Positions 1 to 7,034 of a stretch of DNA of 15,405 nt are shown here, piece by piece. How positions within the stretch are numbered: position 1 is the first letter of the stretch; every line of letters begins with the position of its first letter. This DNA is from an uncultured Lentisphaeraceae bacterium (GTDB lineage Bacteria > Verrucomicrobiota > Kiritimatiellia > RFP12 > DVOR01): assembly GCA_937892925.1 (NCBI GenBank), contig CALBHX010000045.1:1-15405 (forward strand), given 5' to 3'. Made by a program: the position numbers and the translations under genes. The notes under the pieces were generated by a model. That model ran no database searches. It saw only the letters and a program-made list of their open reading frames with translations, and was not told the DNA's origin.

Positions 1-1097
1 GCCTCCATCTGTTCCGCCTGTTCTTCCATACTCTGCACCATCTTAAACTGTGTACGGCACCTATCAACATTATGTCCTACACGCTTAATATGAAAGTATG
101 TATCCCCAGAAAGATAATCCGTTAGGAAACGAATTCCAATCGTCATTGTGATTAATCGTGCAGAAAATGCCAACTCTTCCTTCTCTGCAGCAACCAAAAA
201 CTTTGCACCACGACAATATCCCGTAACAATGGATTCAAACATGTCCATACGCGAATAGACCTTAGACAGATCACGTTCATCCTCCGCAGCATTAGCTGTC
301 GCTGTTCGGCACATGTCACCGAAATCATACAACGCCAACCCGGGCATCACGGTATCCAAATCAATTACACAAATTCCCTTCCCTGTCTCATTGTCAAGCA
401 TGACGTTGTTAAGCTTCGTGTCATTATGCGTGACACGTTCAGGAAGCTCACCTTTTGCACACCGTTCTAATAAATGCCCAAATGTATGAGCGCGCGCTTC
501 AACAAACGCAATCTCATCCTCAACGTCCTTTGCACGATTGAATGTATCGTTACGAATCGCCGTCTGCAACGCCTCATAGCGCTTAAGTGTGTTATGAAAA
601 TTAGGAATTGTCTCATGCAATCGAGGCGAAGTTAAGTCCGCCACTAGATTCTGAAAATCTGCAAAAGCCTCCCCTACAAGTTCAGCTTGTGCTGGACTCT
701 GAATTTGATCATACGTTTGCGCGCCCTCAATAAAAATATACATTCGCCACCAATTTCCCTCTGGATCGTGATGAACAGGCTCTCCATCTCTTGAGAGGAT
801 CAACGTCAACGTACGCCGTGAAATGTCCTGCTCCCCCCTTTCACGTAATTTATCCGCGATACACCGCGTTACACGCAAGATATTTTGCTGCACATTAGCC
901 GGCTGCGTAAATACATGATGATTGATTCGTTGCAACAAATAATGCAACTGAATACCTCCAACAGAATACGTTACTCTATAAGTATCGTTAATATGACCAC
1001 TTCCATACGGACATCCACAAACAAAATCGCCATACACCTGAAACGCAGAGGAAATTTTCTTCAGTTCTTGTTGAGAAGCTTTGCCGAGTTCTGCCAT
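1..1097 (-). CDS. APH-family sugar kinase, N-acetylhexosamine 1-kinase (NahK)-like, partial at the 3' end
   Basis: The minus strand is open from the ATG at 1097-1095 to the window edge: 365 codons plus two bases with no stop, so the C-terminus is missing. The protein begins MAELGKASQQELKKI. It has a Gly-rich ATP loop around residues 28-38 (CGCPYGSGHIN), the phosphotransferase catalytic motif RVTHNDTKLNNVML at 221-234 (Asp226 as base), and the metal-binding VIDLDTVMPG at 244-253, followed by YDFGDMCRTA. This arrangement is typical of bacterial NahK-type kinases, which phosphorylate GlcNAc/GalNAc at C1 in the lacto-N-biose/galacto-N-biose pathway. The substrate is inferred from family resemblance; a homoserine- or choline-kinase-like activity remains possible. 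An AAGGAAAGG ribosome site lies about 10 bases before the ATG. It is divergent from gap. Confidence 0.85.
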   Translation of the reverse strand, partial: MAELGKASQQELKKISSAFQVYGDFVCGCPYGSGHINDTYRVTYSVGGIQLHYLLQRINHHVFTQPANVQQNILRVTRCIADKLRERGEQDISRRTLTLILSRDGEPVHHDPEGNWWRMYIFIEGAQTYDQIQSPAQAELVGEAFADFQNLVADLTSPRLHETIPNFHNTLKRYEALQTAIRNDTFNRAKDVEDEIAFVEARAHTFGHLLERCAKGELPERVTHNDTKLNNVMLDNETGKGICVIDLDTVMPGLALYDFGDMCRTATANAAEDERDLSKVYSRMDMFESIVTGYCRGAKFLVAAEKEELAFSARLITMTIGIRFLTDYLSGDTYFHIKRVGHNVDRCRTQFKMVQSMEEQAEQME

Positions 1098-1136
1098 GGT
1101 TTAACAACCTTTCCTTAACGAAAGTAATCGGTACGT

Positions 1137-1165
1137 ACTCTAACACATGGGTAGAACGTTGGCAA
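1137..1165 (-). promoter_or_regulatory. Candidate sigma70-type promoter for the NahK-like kinase
   Basis: On the minus strand TTGCCA (1165-1160, 5 of 6 to consensus) is followed after 17 bases by TAGAGT (1142-1137, 4 of 6). This would start transcription near 1130, about 33 bases before the kinase ATG, leaving room for the AAGGAAAGG ribosome site. Seen by eye only. Confidence 0.4.
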
Positions 1166-1227
1166 GCTTACAAAAACCTAAATAATGAATAAAATTGAAT
1201 ATAACGAACAAAGTATACACGGAATAC

Positions 1228-1257
1228 TTGACTTTTATCAGAAAAGTGGAGTATCCT
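1228..1257 (+). promoter_or_regulatory. Candidate promoter of gap
   Basis: TTGACT (1228-1233) and TATCCT (1252-1257) are separated by 18 bases in the divergent intergenic region. The inferred start near 1264 leaves a leader of about 70 bases. The leader has a G-rich stretch (1291-1315) with only short self-complementarity, so I do not call a riboswitch. The rest of 1098-1334 shows no gene or RNA that I recognise. Confidence 0.45.
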
Positions 1258-1334
1258 ACCTCACATTCATTCGGCGGAGTCTCGGCGCATTGGTGCGGGG
1301 GGATGATCCGCAAAACGAATAAGGAGTAAACATC

Positions 1335-2336
1335 ATGTCCATCAAAGTTGGCATCAACGGGTTCGGCCGTATTGGCCGTATGGTATTCCGCGCTGCTGTT
1401 GAAAATTTCAACGACGTAGAGATCGTTGGTATCAACGATCTGTTGGATCCTGAATATCTCGCCTACATGTTGAAGTACGATTCCGTTCACGGTCGTTTTA
1501 ACCACGACATCTCTGTTGACGGATCGACGTTGATCGTTGACGGTAATAAGATTCGTTTGACCGCCGAAAAAGATCCTGCTGCCCTCAAATGGAATGAAGT
1601 TGGTGCTGAGATCGTAGTTGAGTCCACTGGACTCTTCCTTACAGATGAAACCGCTCGCAAACACATTCAGGCAGGTGCCAAAAAGGTTGTAATGTCTGCC
1701 CCATCCAAGGATGGCACGCCAATGTTTGTTTATGGTGTGAACCACAAGACCTATGCTGGACAAGACATCATCTCTAATGCATCCTGCACGACTAACTGCC
1801 TTGCGCCTATTGCGAAAGTCCTCAATGATACCTTTGGTATTAAGCGTGGGTTAATGACCACAATTCACGCTGCAACCGCCACTCAAAAGACCGTTGATGG
1901 TCCGTCTAAAAAAGACTGGCGTGGTGGTCGTGGTATTCTGGAAAATATGATCCCCTCTTCCACTGGCGCAGCAAAAGCTGTCGGCAAAGTTCTTCCTGCG
2001 CTCAATGGTAAGCTGACTGGAATGTCGGTTCGTGTTCCCACTTCAGACGTTTCTTTTGTTGATTTGACCTGCGAGCTTGAAAAGCCAGCCAAGTACGAAG
2101 AGATTTGTGCTGCAATGAAGAATGCGTCTGAAGGCGAACTTAAAGGAATTCTCGGTTACACCAACGAAGCGGTCGTTTCCACTGATTTCCGCGGCGAGCC
2201 TTGCACCTCGACCTTCGATGAGAAGGCTGGTATCCAGCTCGATGATACCTTTGTCAAGGTGTGCGCTTGGTACGACAATGAGTGGGGATACTCCAACAAG
2301 GTTGTTGAAATGTGCCGTGTCATTGCTGCTAAGTAA
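1335..2336 (+). CDS. gap: Glyceraldehyde-3-phosphate dehydrogenase, NAD-dependent, type I
   Basis: A 333-residue protein of normal family length. It catalyses oxidative phosphorylation of glyceraldehyde-3-phosphate to 1,3-bisphosphoglycerate in glycolysis, in the cytoplasm, as a homotetramer. The N-terminal Rossmann motif is VGINGFGRIGR (residues 5-15) and GINDL (32-36) carries an Asp that favours NAD. The catalytic signature is SNASCTTNCLAP with nucleophile Cys151; His178 in TTIHAAT activates it. VDGPSKKDWRGGRG (187-200) and the C-terminal WYDNEWGYSNKV are standard. The ATG at 1335 follows AAGGAG by eight bases. It is the only plus-strand gene in the window, alone between the divergent kinase and a strong hairpin. 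Nothing in it is degenerate. Confidence 0.98.
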   Translation: MSIKVGINGFGRIGRMVFRAAVENFNDVEIVGINDLLDPEYLAYMLKYDSVHGRFNHDISVDGSTLIVDGNKIRLTAEKDPAALKWNEVGAEIVVESTGLFLTDETARKHIQAGAKKVVMSAPSKDGTPMFVYGVNHKTYAGQDIISNASCTTNCLAPIAKVLNDTFGIKRGLMTTIHAATATQKTVDGPSKKDWRGGRGILENMIPSSTGAAKAVGKVLPALNGKLTGMSVRVPTSDVSFVDLTCELEKPAKYEEICAAMKNASEGELKGILGYTNEAVVSTDFRGEPCTSTFDEKAGIQLDDTFVKVCAWYDNEWGYSNKVVEMCRVIAAK

Positions 2337-2358
2337 GGAATAGGGATATATTAACTTC

Positions 2359-2419
2359 GTTTGATGAAGATGAAAGAAGCGCACCCACTACGGGTGCGCT
2401 TCTTTCATCTTCATCAAAC
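2359..2419. terminator. Very long perfect hairpin, probable bidirectional terminator
   Basis: Bases 2359-2386 and 2392-2419 are perfect reverse complements, giving a 28-bp stem with a five-base loop (ACTAC). The core next to the loop is GC-rich (AGCGCACCC / GGGTGCGCT). The outer stem is A-rich on the left and T-rich on the right (TTCTTTCATCTTCATC), so it resembles an intrinsic terminator in both directions. It begins 22 bases after the gap stop codon and faces the end of the convergent NUDIX operon, so it probably serves both. There is no uninterrupted U tract. Confidence 0.8.
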
Positions 2420-2542
2420 TTCATCGTTTCGACAAACCTGTATATCATTCACTCCGTTTAAAATAAATTTTTAATAAATACCACTGCTTCTAATCAAACT
2501 GTGGTTGCCAGTCTGGATTTCTGTATGCAGCGAAGCACATTC

Positions 2543-3088
2543 TTATTTGCTCAACAGTATTTTTTCTTCCGCCAACTGAGGCAGCGCACCTTCCGAAAAA
2601 TAGTCATAACCCGTGGTTTCTAAATTCTTTTTGAATCGTCCGACAAGGAGCGAACATAAAACAAATATTTTACAAACACCATACGCATACAATGGTAGAT
2701 TATGCTTAAATCGATCTTGGACAGCAATTAAACGATCTGCCGAAACGTCCAACCCTGCCTCTTCTTTTACCTCTTTAATGGTATTCTCTCGAACAGAGAC
2801 ATTTACGTCTACCCATCCACCTGGTAACGCCCATGTCCCATTTTTTTCATGAACCAGTAAAATACGCTCATCACAAAAAATTGCAGCACGCGAATCCAAT
2901 TTTGGTGTTTGATAACCTGATTCATTACAAAAAATGGATCTAACCTGTTCAAGTGGCAATCCTGAACCTTCTGACAACATTTCTGTCGCAATTACACGGA
3001 TTCGCTCGTAACGTTCACGATCATAATGATCTTTTCCATAAGTTAACCCTGCCTGTGCCAGACTCTGTAATTCCACTGACCAAGCCAC
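2543..3088 (-). CDS. NUDIX hydrolase with NUDIX N-terminal domain; reading frame broken at both ends
   Basis: The intact frame (GTG start, 181 residues) has an N-terminal domain of the PF12535 type (LQSLAQAGLTYGKDHYDRERYERIR) and a NUDIX core with ALPGGWVDVNVSVRENTIKE then VKEEAGL, expected to hydrolyse a nucleoside diphosphate linked to another group. The first Glu and the Arg of the canonical box are Val and Lys, which I believe is common in this subfamily. Both ends look shifted. Upstream, ATG at 3117 with a good site (GAGG, seven bases away) reads MREKK and leaves frame at an A4 run; one extra A gives MREKKNSRAWVAWSVELQ. Downstream, one extra A in an A6 run replaces ILLSK-stop with NTVEQIRMCFAAYRNP and then DWQPQFD, stopping at 2490. 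The restored protein would be 209 residues. It is last in the operon, 19 bases after the DUF2156-GNAT gene. Confidence 0.85.
   Translation of the reverse strand: MAWSVELQSLAQAGLTYGKDHYDRERYERIRVIATEMLSEGSGLPLEQVRSIFCNESGYQTPKLDSRAAIFCDERILLVHEKNGTWALPGGWVDVNVSVRENTIKEVKEEAGLDVSADRLIAVQDRFKHNLPLYAYGVCKIFVLCSLLVGRFKKNLETTGYDYFSEGALPQLAEEKILLSK
2560..2565 (-). other. Apparent frameshift, A6 run in the 3' part of the NUDIX gene
   Basis: The minus strand reads GAAGAAAAAATACTG. In frame it gives EEKILLSK and stops at 2543. Re-reading one A (or a seventh A) gives EEKNTVEQIRMCF and continues for a total of 23 extra residues, ending WQPQFD at a TAG at 2492-2490. The continuation matches what I know of the C-terminus of this NUDIX subfamily. 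It could be an indel, a sequencing undercall, or -1 slippage on the A-run. Confidence 0.7.
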
Positions 3089-3101
3089 CCATGCCCGCGA
3101 A

Positions 3102-3105
3102 TTTT
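3102..3105 (-). other. Apparent frameshift, A4 run near the NUDIX start
   Basis: The ATG at 3117-3115 has the only good ribosome site (TTGAGGT, seven bases before it). Its frame ends after 24 codons, while the conserved NUDIX frame has no ATG, only a GTG at 3088 without a convincing ribosome site. One added A in this run joins the two: MREKKNSRAWVAW then SVELQ. The error is of the same type and direction as the one at 2560-2565. Confidence 0.5.
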
Positions 3106-3136
3106 CTTCTCTCGCATATAACTTACCTCAAGCATA

Positions 3137-4561
3137 TCAGTTTTTTGCCGTCTTGAAAAAGTAGAAAAATTGGTCATCTTGTGATATCAGCTGGAATCCA
3201 GAAGCTTCCAACATTCGTTTAGACGGAGAATTCCCCAAATAACATTTTGCCTTCACCCGCTCTAATCCCCAAAAACAAAGGGCATAATCCGCCATAGCAC
3301 GTATAGCTTCTGTGGCAAATCCATGATGTTCGGCTTCTGGTAACAATCGTACCCCAAGCTCGACCATATTGTCATATGAAAAATTATGAAAAACACCTTC
3401 GCCAACCAACTTTTCACCGAAGTATATCCCTAGCGGAAGTTCACGATGTTCAACGAAATCCTTACGTGAAGAAGCTAAGAACCAGACATCCCTAGGATCT
3501 CCCTCACCATGCCAATCAGCACTCCAATCCCAACCCCACATGCGGCTTCGCTGAAGATCCCGCGCCAATTTCCCATACTCGTGAACATCACAATCTGCCA
3601 CAGAACGCAAATCCAAGCGATCCGTATGTAACTCAGGCTGATTCGTCAAAGAATCAATAATTCGCTTTGGGATCAAAGTATACTTATCCAATACTTGAAT
3701 AGGATTATATTGCAACTTTGATTTTCTTAATCCACAATCTCCCGCATCGTCTTCACGATTAATATAATCTACTCCGTCTTTGGCAACTTGTTTAGCAAAT
3801 GCATGAGCAATTGCCGGATAGACACCACCATACTCTATCAAAGCTTTTTCTATATGGACAACTAATGTATCTCCAACCACCTCGCCTACTGTTATTGCGA
3901 CAATGCGCCCGTCCACTTCCATTATACCACCACACAAACTCAATGAATCAAACGCCGCCAACAACTGTTCAGAGCCATGTAGTTCCTCATTGGCGATGAA
4001 AGAATGTTTAGCATATTGTCGCGTTGCGTACATACATAAAAATTTCTGTACTACAGCAATATCCTCAGTTGTCATTGGACGATAAACCGCCTGGGGATAA
4101 CAGCGACAAAACTTAGAAAGATGGTTCCGTTGTCCCGCGAAACGTTTACCAGGATAGTCAACGAAGTCAGAAAGATGATATAAATAATCTCGCCACATTC
4201 GTGGATTGGAAAGCTCCAACTCTCGTCCATAACGCTGAACCAACACAGGCAGTCGTTCTGATGGGATAGCTCCAATCACCAGTGGCACCCCCTGCTCCAC
4301 ACACCAAGTCTCTAACTGCGCAATTGCTGATAACTCCGCTGCCTGGACAGAATCTAAATGAAGCGGATAATAAAAGTGCGTCTTACCCCCATACGCAGAT
4401 TTAATCAATAAACACCCATCTACTTCTGCCACACATGTTCGCGCATATGGAAGCCACATCTGTTGAAACCCAAGCGAAAACTCGCTCAACCGAAAAGGTT
4501 GCCGCTCTACATATGAGCGCAATTTAGGTAGCATATCAGGGGTCAAACGCTTGAAGTCCAT
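3137..4561 (-). CDS. DUF2156 (LPG-synthase-like) / GNAT acetyltransferase fusion protein
   Basis: A 474-residue protein joining two acyltransferase modules. Residues 1 to about 305 are of the DUF2156 type (PF09924, related to the catalytic domain of phosphatidylglycerol lysyltransferases): MDFKRLTPDML, YPGKRFAGQRNHLSKF at 136-151, and the signature YINREDDAGDCGLRKSKL at 266-283. Residues about 311-474 form a RimJ/RimL-type GNAT domain, with LHTDRLDLRSVADCD, an acetyl-CoA loop at EHHGFATEAIRAMADYA (411-427) and LGNSPSKRMLEASGF (442-456). Both active regions look intact. I start at ATG 4561, six bases after GGAG; a GTG at 4573 in the same frame is less likely. It overlaps the upstream membrane-protein gene by 26 bases, so translation is probably coupled. 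Targets are unknown; transfer of an amino acid from aminoacyl-tRNA is a family-based possibility for the first half. Confidence 0.85.
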   Translation of the reverse strand: MDFKRLTPDMLPKLRSYVERQPFRLSEFSLGFQQMWLPYARTCVAEVDGCLLIKSAYGGKTHFYYPLHLDSVQAAELSAIAQLETWCVEQGVPLVIGAIPSERLPVLVQRYGRELELSNPRMWRDYLYHLSDFVDYPGKRFAGQRNHLSKFCRCYPQAVYRPMTTEDIAVVQKFLCMYATRQYAKHSFIANEELHGSEQLLAAFDSLSLCGGIMEVDGRIVAITVGEVVGDTLVVHIEKALIEYGGVYPAIAHAFAKQVAKDGVDYINREDDAGDCGLRKSKLQYNPIQVLDKYTLIPKRIIDSLTNQPELHTDRLDLRSVADCDVHEYGKLARDLQRSRMWGWDWSADWHGEGDPRDVWFLASSRKDFVEHRELPLGIYFGEKLVGEGVFHNFSYDNMVELGVRLLPEAEHHGFATEAIRAMADYALCFWGLERVKAKCYLGNSPSKRMLEASGFQLISQDDQFFYFFKTAKN

Positions 4562-6188
4562 CGGTAGCTCCACGAGGAAGAGAAGTTAGTGCACGCCATC
4601 GAAATCGTCCAACCTCCAACACATAGTCCCCAATATGCGACAGCATCCAGGGGAACCAACGTCCAAACACATAGGGCAGTAAGTCAACCGACTTCGTCGA
4701 GAATGATTGTTTATCAACCCCAGGAACATACTGACGCGGTATTTTTGGAAAGTCAATATTATCTGGAAAGGTATAGGTGTAACGTAAGCTTCCACTCATC
4801 GAACGTTGTTTTTGCTCTGTCAGATGCGAACGAAATGTTGCACGAAGATTGTATACAGAACTCTGAACCGCTGTCGCGTGATTCGCCACCATGATGACTT
4901 CAGAAGAAAGAACAATTCTCCATCCTAGATAGATTATCGGTAAAATGTCCAACAACAATACAGGAATTATCGCAATACGCGGCATCAATACTACCCATGG
5001 CAATAATCCGGCAACCACCAATAACGGTGTATAACGCGCATACCCGATATAAAGAGACGGGATCGTCAACACACTAATCCATGACAACACCCATATTCCA
5101 TACCACGGACGAAACGTTTTGCGAGACATCACGATTAACCCCACACCACCCCAAATCAGTGCTCTGAAAAGTCCACCAAATGCATCCACACTAGCACCGT
5201 CCACTCCAATTTGATGAACCCCGAAATCTGGCAACCGTGTCGTTGTCCAGTGTCCTACATAAACATACGCCAATCGTGCCAACCGTCCCATTCCGCGCGC
5301 ATCGTCATTCGCACAAAGAAAGTCTGATGAAATATCCGAGAGTCCACCAGCCAAAATCATCCGTAATGTGGGCCAAACCAATGCCAAAGTTATTCCTCCC
5401 GCAAGGAGCACCTTCCATATATTCTTCGGGAACCGAATTATGAGCCATATAGTAATCAGTACCATCGGTAACCAAGCCGTAGGTTTGTCCACACACGCCA
5501 CACATCCAGAAAGTAACACAAGCCAAAACTGATTCTTCTCCTGTAATGCGAATAACGCGATAAGCAACAATAAATAGACGACACCATCAGACATCAAACT
5601 GAAAACACTTGGAAACACTGCTGGCGACATCACAAGCAGCACCGTTTGTACCCTAGTTAATCGTTGCCGTAGTATCATCCATACCGCTGGAAGTAATAGG
5701 AAGAATGCAGACGATGCTAAATCCATGTTGCCAAAAATTCGATATAACGCCGCCCCATACAATGCCAACCCGTTAGGAAGTGTACAATGTACAACACTAT
5801 AATCTCCATCTGGTACATAACCACTTGGAAGCGTCAACAGGCGAACCTGCGGCCCCAGATAATTATCCACATCAGAATGAATTGCAGCACCAGAATAAAC
5901 CAGAAGTGCCAAACACATTGCCACTCCCAACGCCCAAATAAAACCACGAAGACAATGCGCCGCATACGCCACAAACAAAAAAGCTAATGAAACTATCCCA
6001 ACCATCACCGGCGTTGCCGCCAAACCAACAGCAAGCGGAAAGACTACCAACAACATTGGCAACACATCACACGACAGGCACTCCATTTCCACTACACCTG
6101 AAGCACTCCCCTTTTCGAACATGAAGTGCCTTTTGGCCAGCAGATCCACGATTGTCTGGACACAGCGTCTAACTGAACTCAACCACAT
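4536..6188 (-). CDS. Polytopic inner-membrane protein, possibly a GT-C-type glycosyltransferase
   Basis: About 550 residues with roughly ten hydrophobic helices from residue 45 to 450. The first long loop after TM3 carries IHSDVDNYLGP (around 103-113), an acidic DxD-like motif where GT-C glycosyltransferases (GT39/GT83, polyprenyl-phosphate-sugar users) keep their catalytic Asp. It then continues NGLALYGAALYRIFGNMD and a run of short loops between helices, including CVDKPTAWLP. The last 100 residues are soluble and contain an unusual Pro-rich stretch, FPDNIDFPKIPRQYVPG. I cannot place it in a named family; the GT-C assignment rests on topology and the acidic loop. The start is uncertain: ATG 6188 follows AAGGG by nine bases, GTG 6197 follows GGAG, and internal ATGs also exist. 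It sits in the operon between the two-TM/TPR-like gene and the DUF2156-GNAT gene. Confidence 0.7.
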   Translation of the reverse strand: MWLSSVRRCVQTIVDLLAKRHFMFEKGSASGVVEMECLSCDVLPMLLVVFPLAVGLAATPVMVGIVSLAFLFVAYAAHCLRGFIWALGVAMCLALLVYSGAAIHSDVDNYLGPQVRLLTLPSGYVPDGDYSVVHCTLPNGLALYGAALYRIFGNMDLASSAFFLLLPAVWMILRQRLTRVQTVLLVMSPAVFPSVFSLMSDGVVYLLLLIALFALQEKNQFWLVLLSGCVACVDKPTAWLPMVLITIWLIIRFPKNIWKVLLAGGITLALVWPTLRMILAGGLSDISSDFLCANDDARGMGRLARLAYVYVGHWTTTRLPDFGVHQIGVDGASVDAFGGLFRALIWGGVGLIVMSRKTFRPWYGIWVLSWISVLTIPSLYIGYARYTPLLVVAGLLPWVVLMPRIAIIPVLLLDILPIIYLGWRIVLSSEVIMVANHATAVQSSVYNLRATFRSHLTEQKQRSMSGSLRYTYTFPDNIDFPKIPRQYVPGVDKQSFSTKSVDLLPYVFGRWFPWMLSHIGDYVLEVGRFRWRALTSLPRGATDGLQAFDP

Positions 6189-6215
6189 GACGCACACCCT
6201 TACAACTCCGATGGG

Positions 6216-7034
6216 TCATCTAAAATAACGAGTAATATTCCGTTGACGCTGAGCTTTAATTTTTGGATTTTCTAACCACAACGCATACCACTCATCGCCA
6301 AAACCTGCATTTGAAAAATGTGCCAAACGATTGTTCGCCAAAATCTCCCGATTTGTCTTTAAAACCGGATGTTCATTCTTATCGTTTGCTTCGATCAACA
6401 CCTTAAACGCACCATCCACATCTCCACGTTTAACCAACATCCAAGCGAACGTTGCATAAAGCAAAGCACTCGTCCCATACCGTGCACGTCTGGACGCCTT
6501 TCGAAATGTGGCATATAACATCTCTGTTGGTACATTTTGTTGCCATTGCCGGGCTAATTTAATACATACCAACCTCGGGTCTAGAAGAAGGGCTCTGGAG
6601 AGCAGGGCGTCCACCCGATTCCAATCCTTACGTTGCCAAGCGAACTGTAATTCCATCGTGGCTAATTGCCGCCCAAGTAACGGGATCCACCAACGGTACC
6701 GTTCTAAGGGCTGAAGCTCAGATTGTACTTCTGCAATCAATACATCCCGATCATGCGCCAACTCCGCTTCTGCCGCTTTCGGATCCCCCACCTGATGTGT
6801 TCGCCAACGTTGCATCTTGGCCTGCATTCTTGCCTGTCCTCTCGCCATAATCGTCTGCACTTTTGATGAAATCGATGACATTCGCCAACGCAATATCCAA
6901 CCCAACACAACTTGTCCAAAAATTAACGTCAAAACGCCCCAAAAAATCGACCAATACCACGGCGATACCCCTGTCAATGTCAAAAACACACCGACGCCTA
7001 AGGCCAATAATGCATTAATCAATACTGTAATCAT
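6216..7034 (-). CDS. Two-TM membrane protein with TPR-like cytoplasmic part, unknown function
   Basis: 272 residues. Two adjacent hydrophobic helices (about 2-22 and 27-49) form a hairpin anchor, followed by a basic, Gln/Met-rich amphipathic stretch (52-80, with ARGQARMQAKMQRWR) that may be coiled coil. The rest is helical with TPR-like repeats around 126-155 (ELQFAWQRKDWNRVDALLSR) and 188-220 (LLYATFAWMLVKRGDVDGAF). The layout recalls HemY-type or other TPR scaffold proteins, but I recognise no family. The ATG overlaps the stop of the M28 gene (ATGA), so the two are probably translationally coupled. A scaffold for the neighbouring membrane protein is a guess from context only. Confidence 0.75.
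   Translation of the reverse strand: MITVLINALLALGVGVFLTLTGVSPWYWSIFWGVLTLIFGQVVLGWILRWRMSSISSKVQTIMARGQARMQAKMQRWRTHQVGDPKAAEAELAHDRDVLIAEVQSELQPLERYRWWIPLLGRQLATMELQFAWQRKDWNRVDALLSRALLLDPRLVCIKLARQWQQNVPTEMLYATFRKASRRARYGTSALLYATFAWMLVKRGDVDGAFKVLIEANDKNEHPVLKTNREILANNRLAHFSNAGFGDEWYALWLENPKIKAQRQRNITRYFR

Noticed and set aside
1291..1320. G-rich gap leader as a riboswitch or attenuator
   Set aside because: Only a four-base-pair stem (GCGG/CCGC) can be drawn and it fits no riboswitch class that I know.
1140..1763. 207-codon minus-strand open frame across the start of gap
   Set aside because: It is antisense to a highly conserved gap coding region and to its promoter, with no recognisable domain; it is a shadow of gap codon use.
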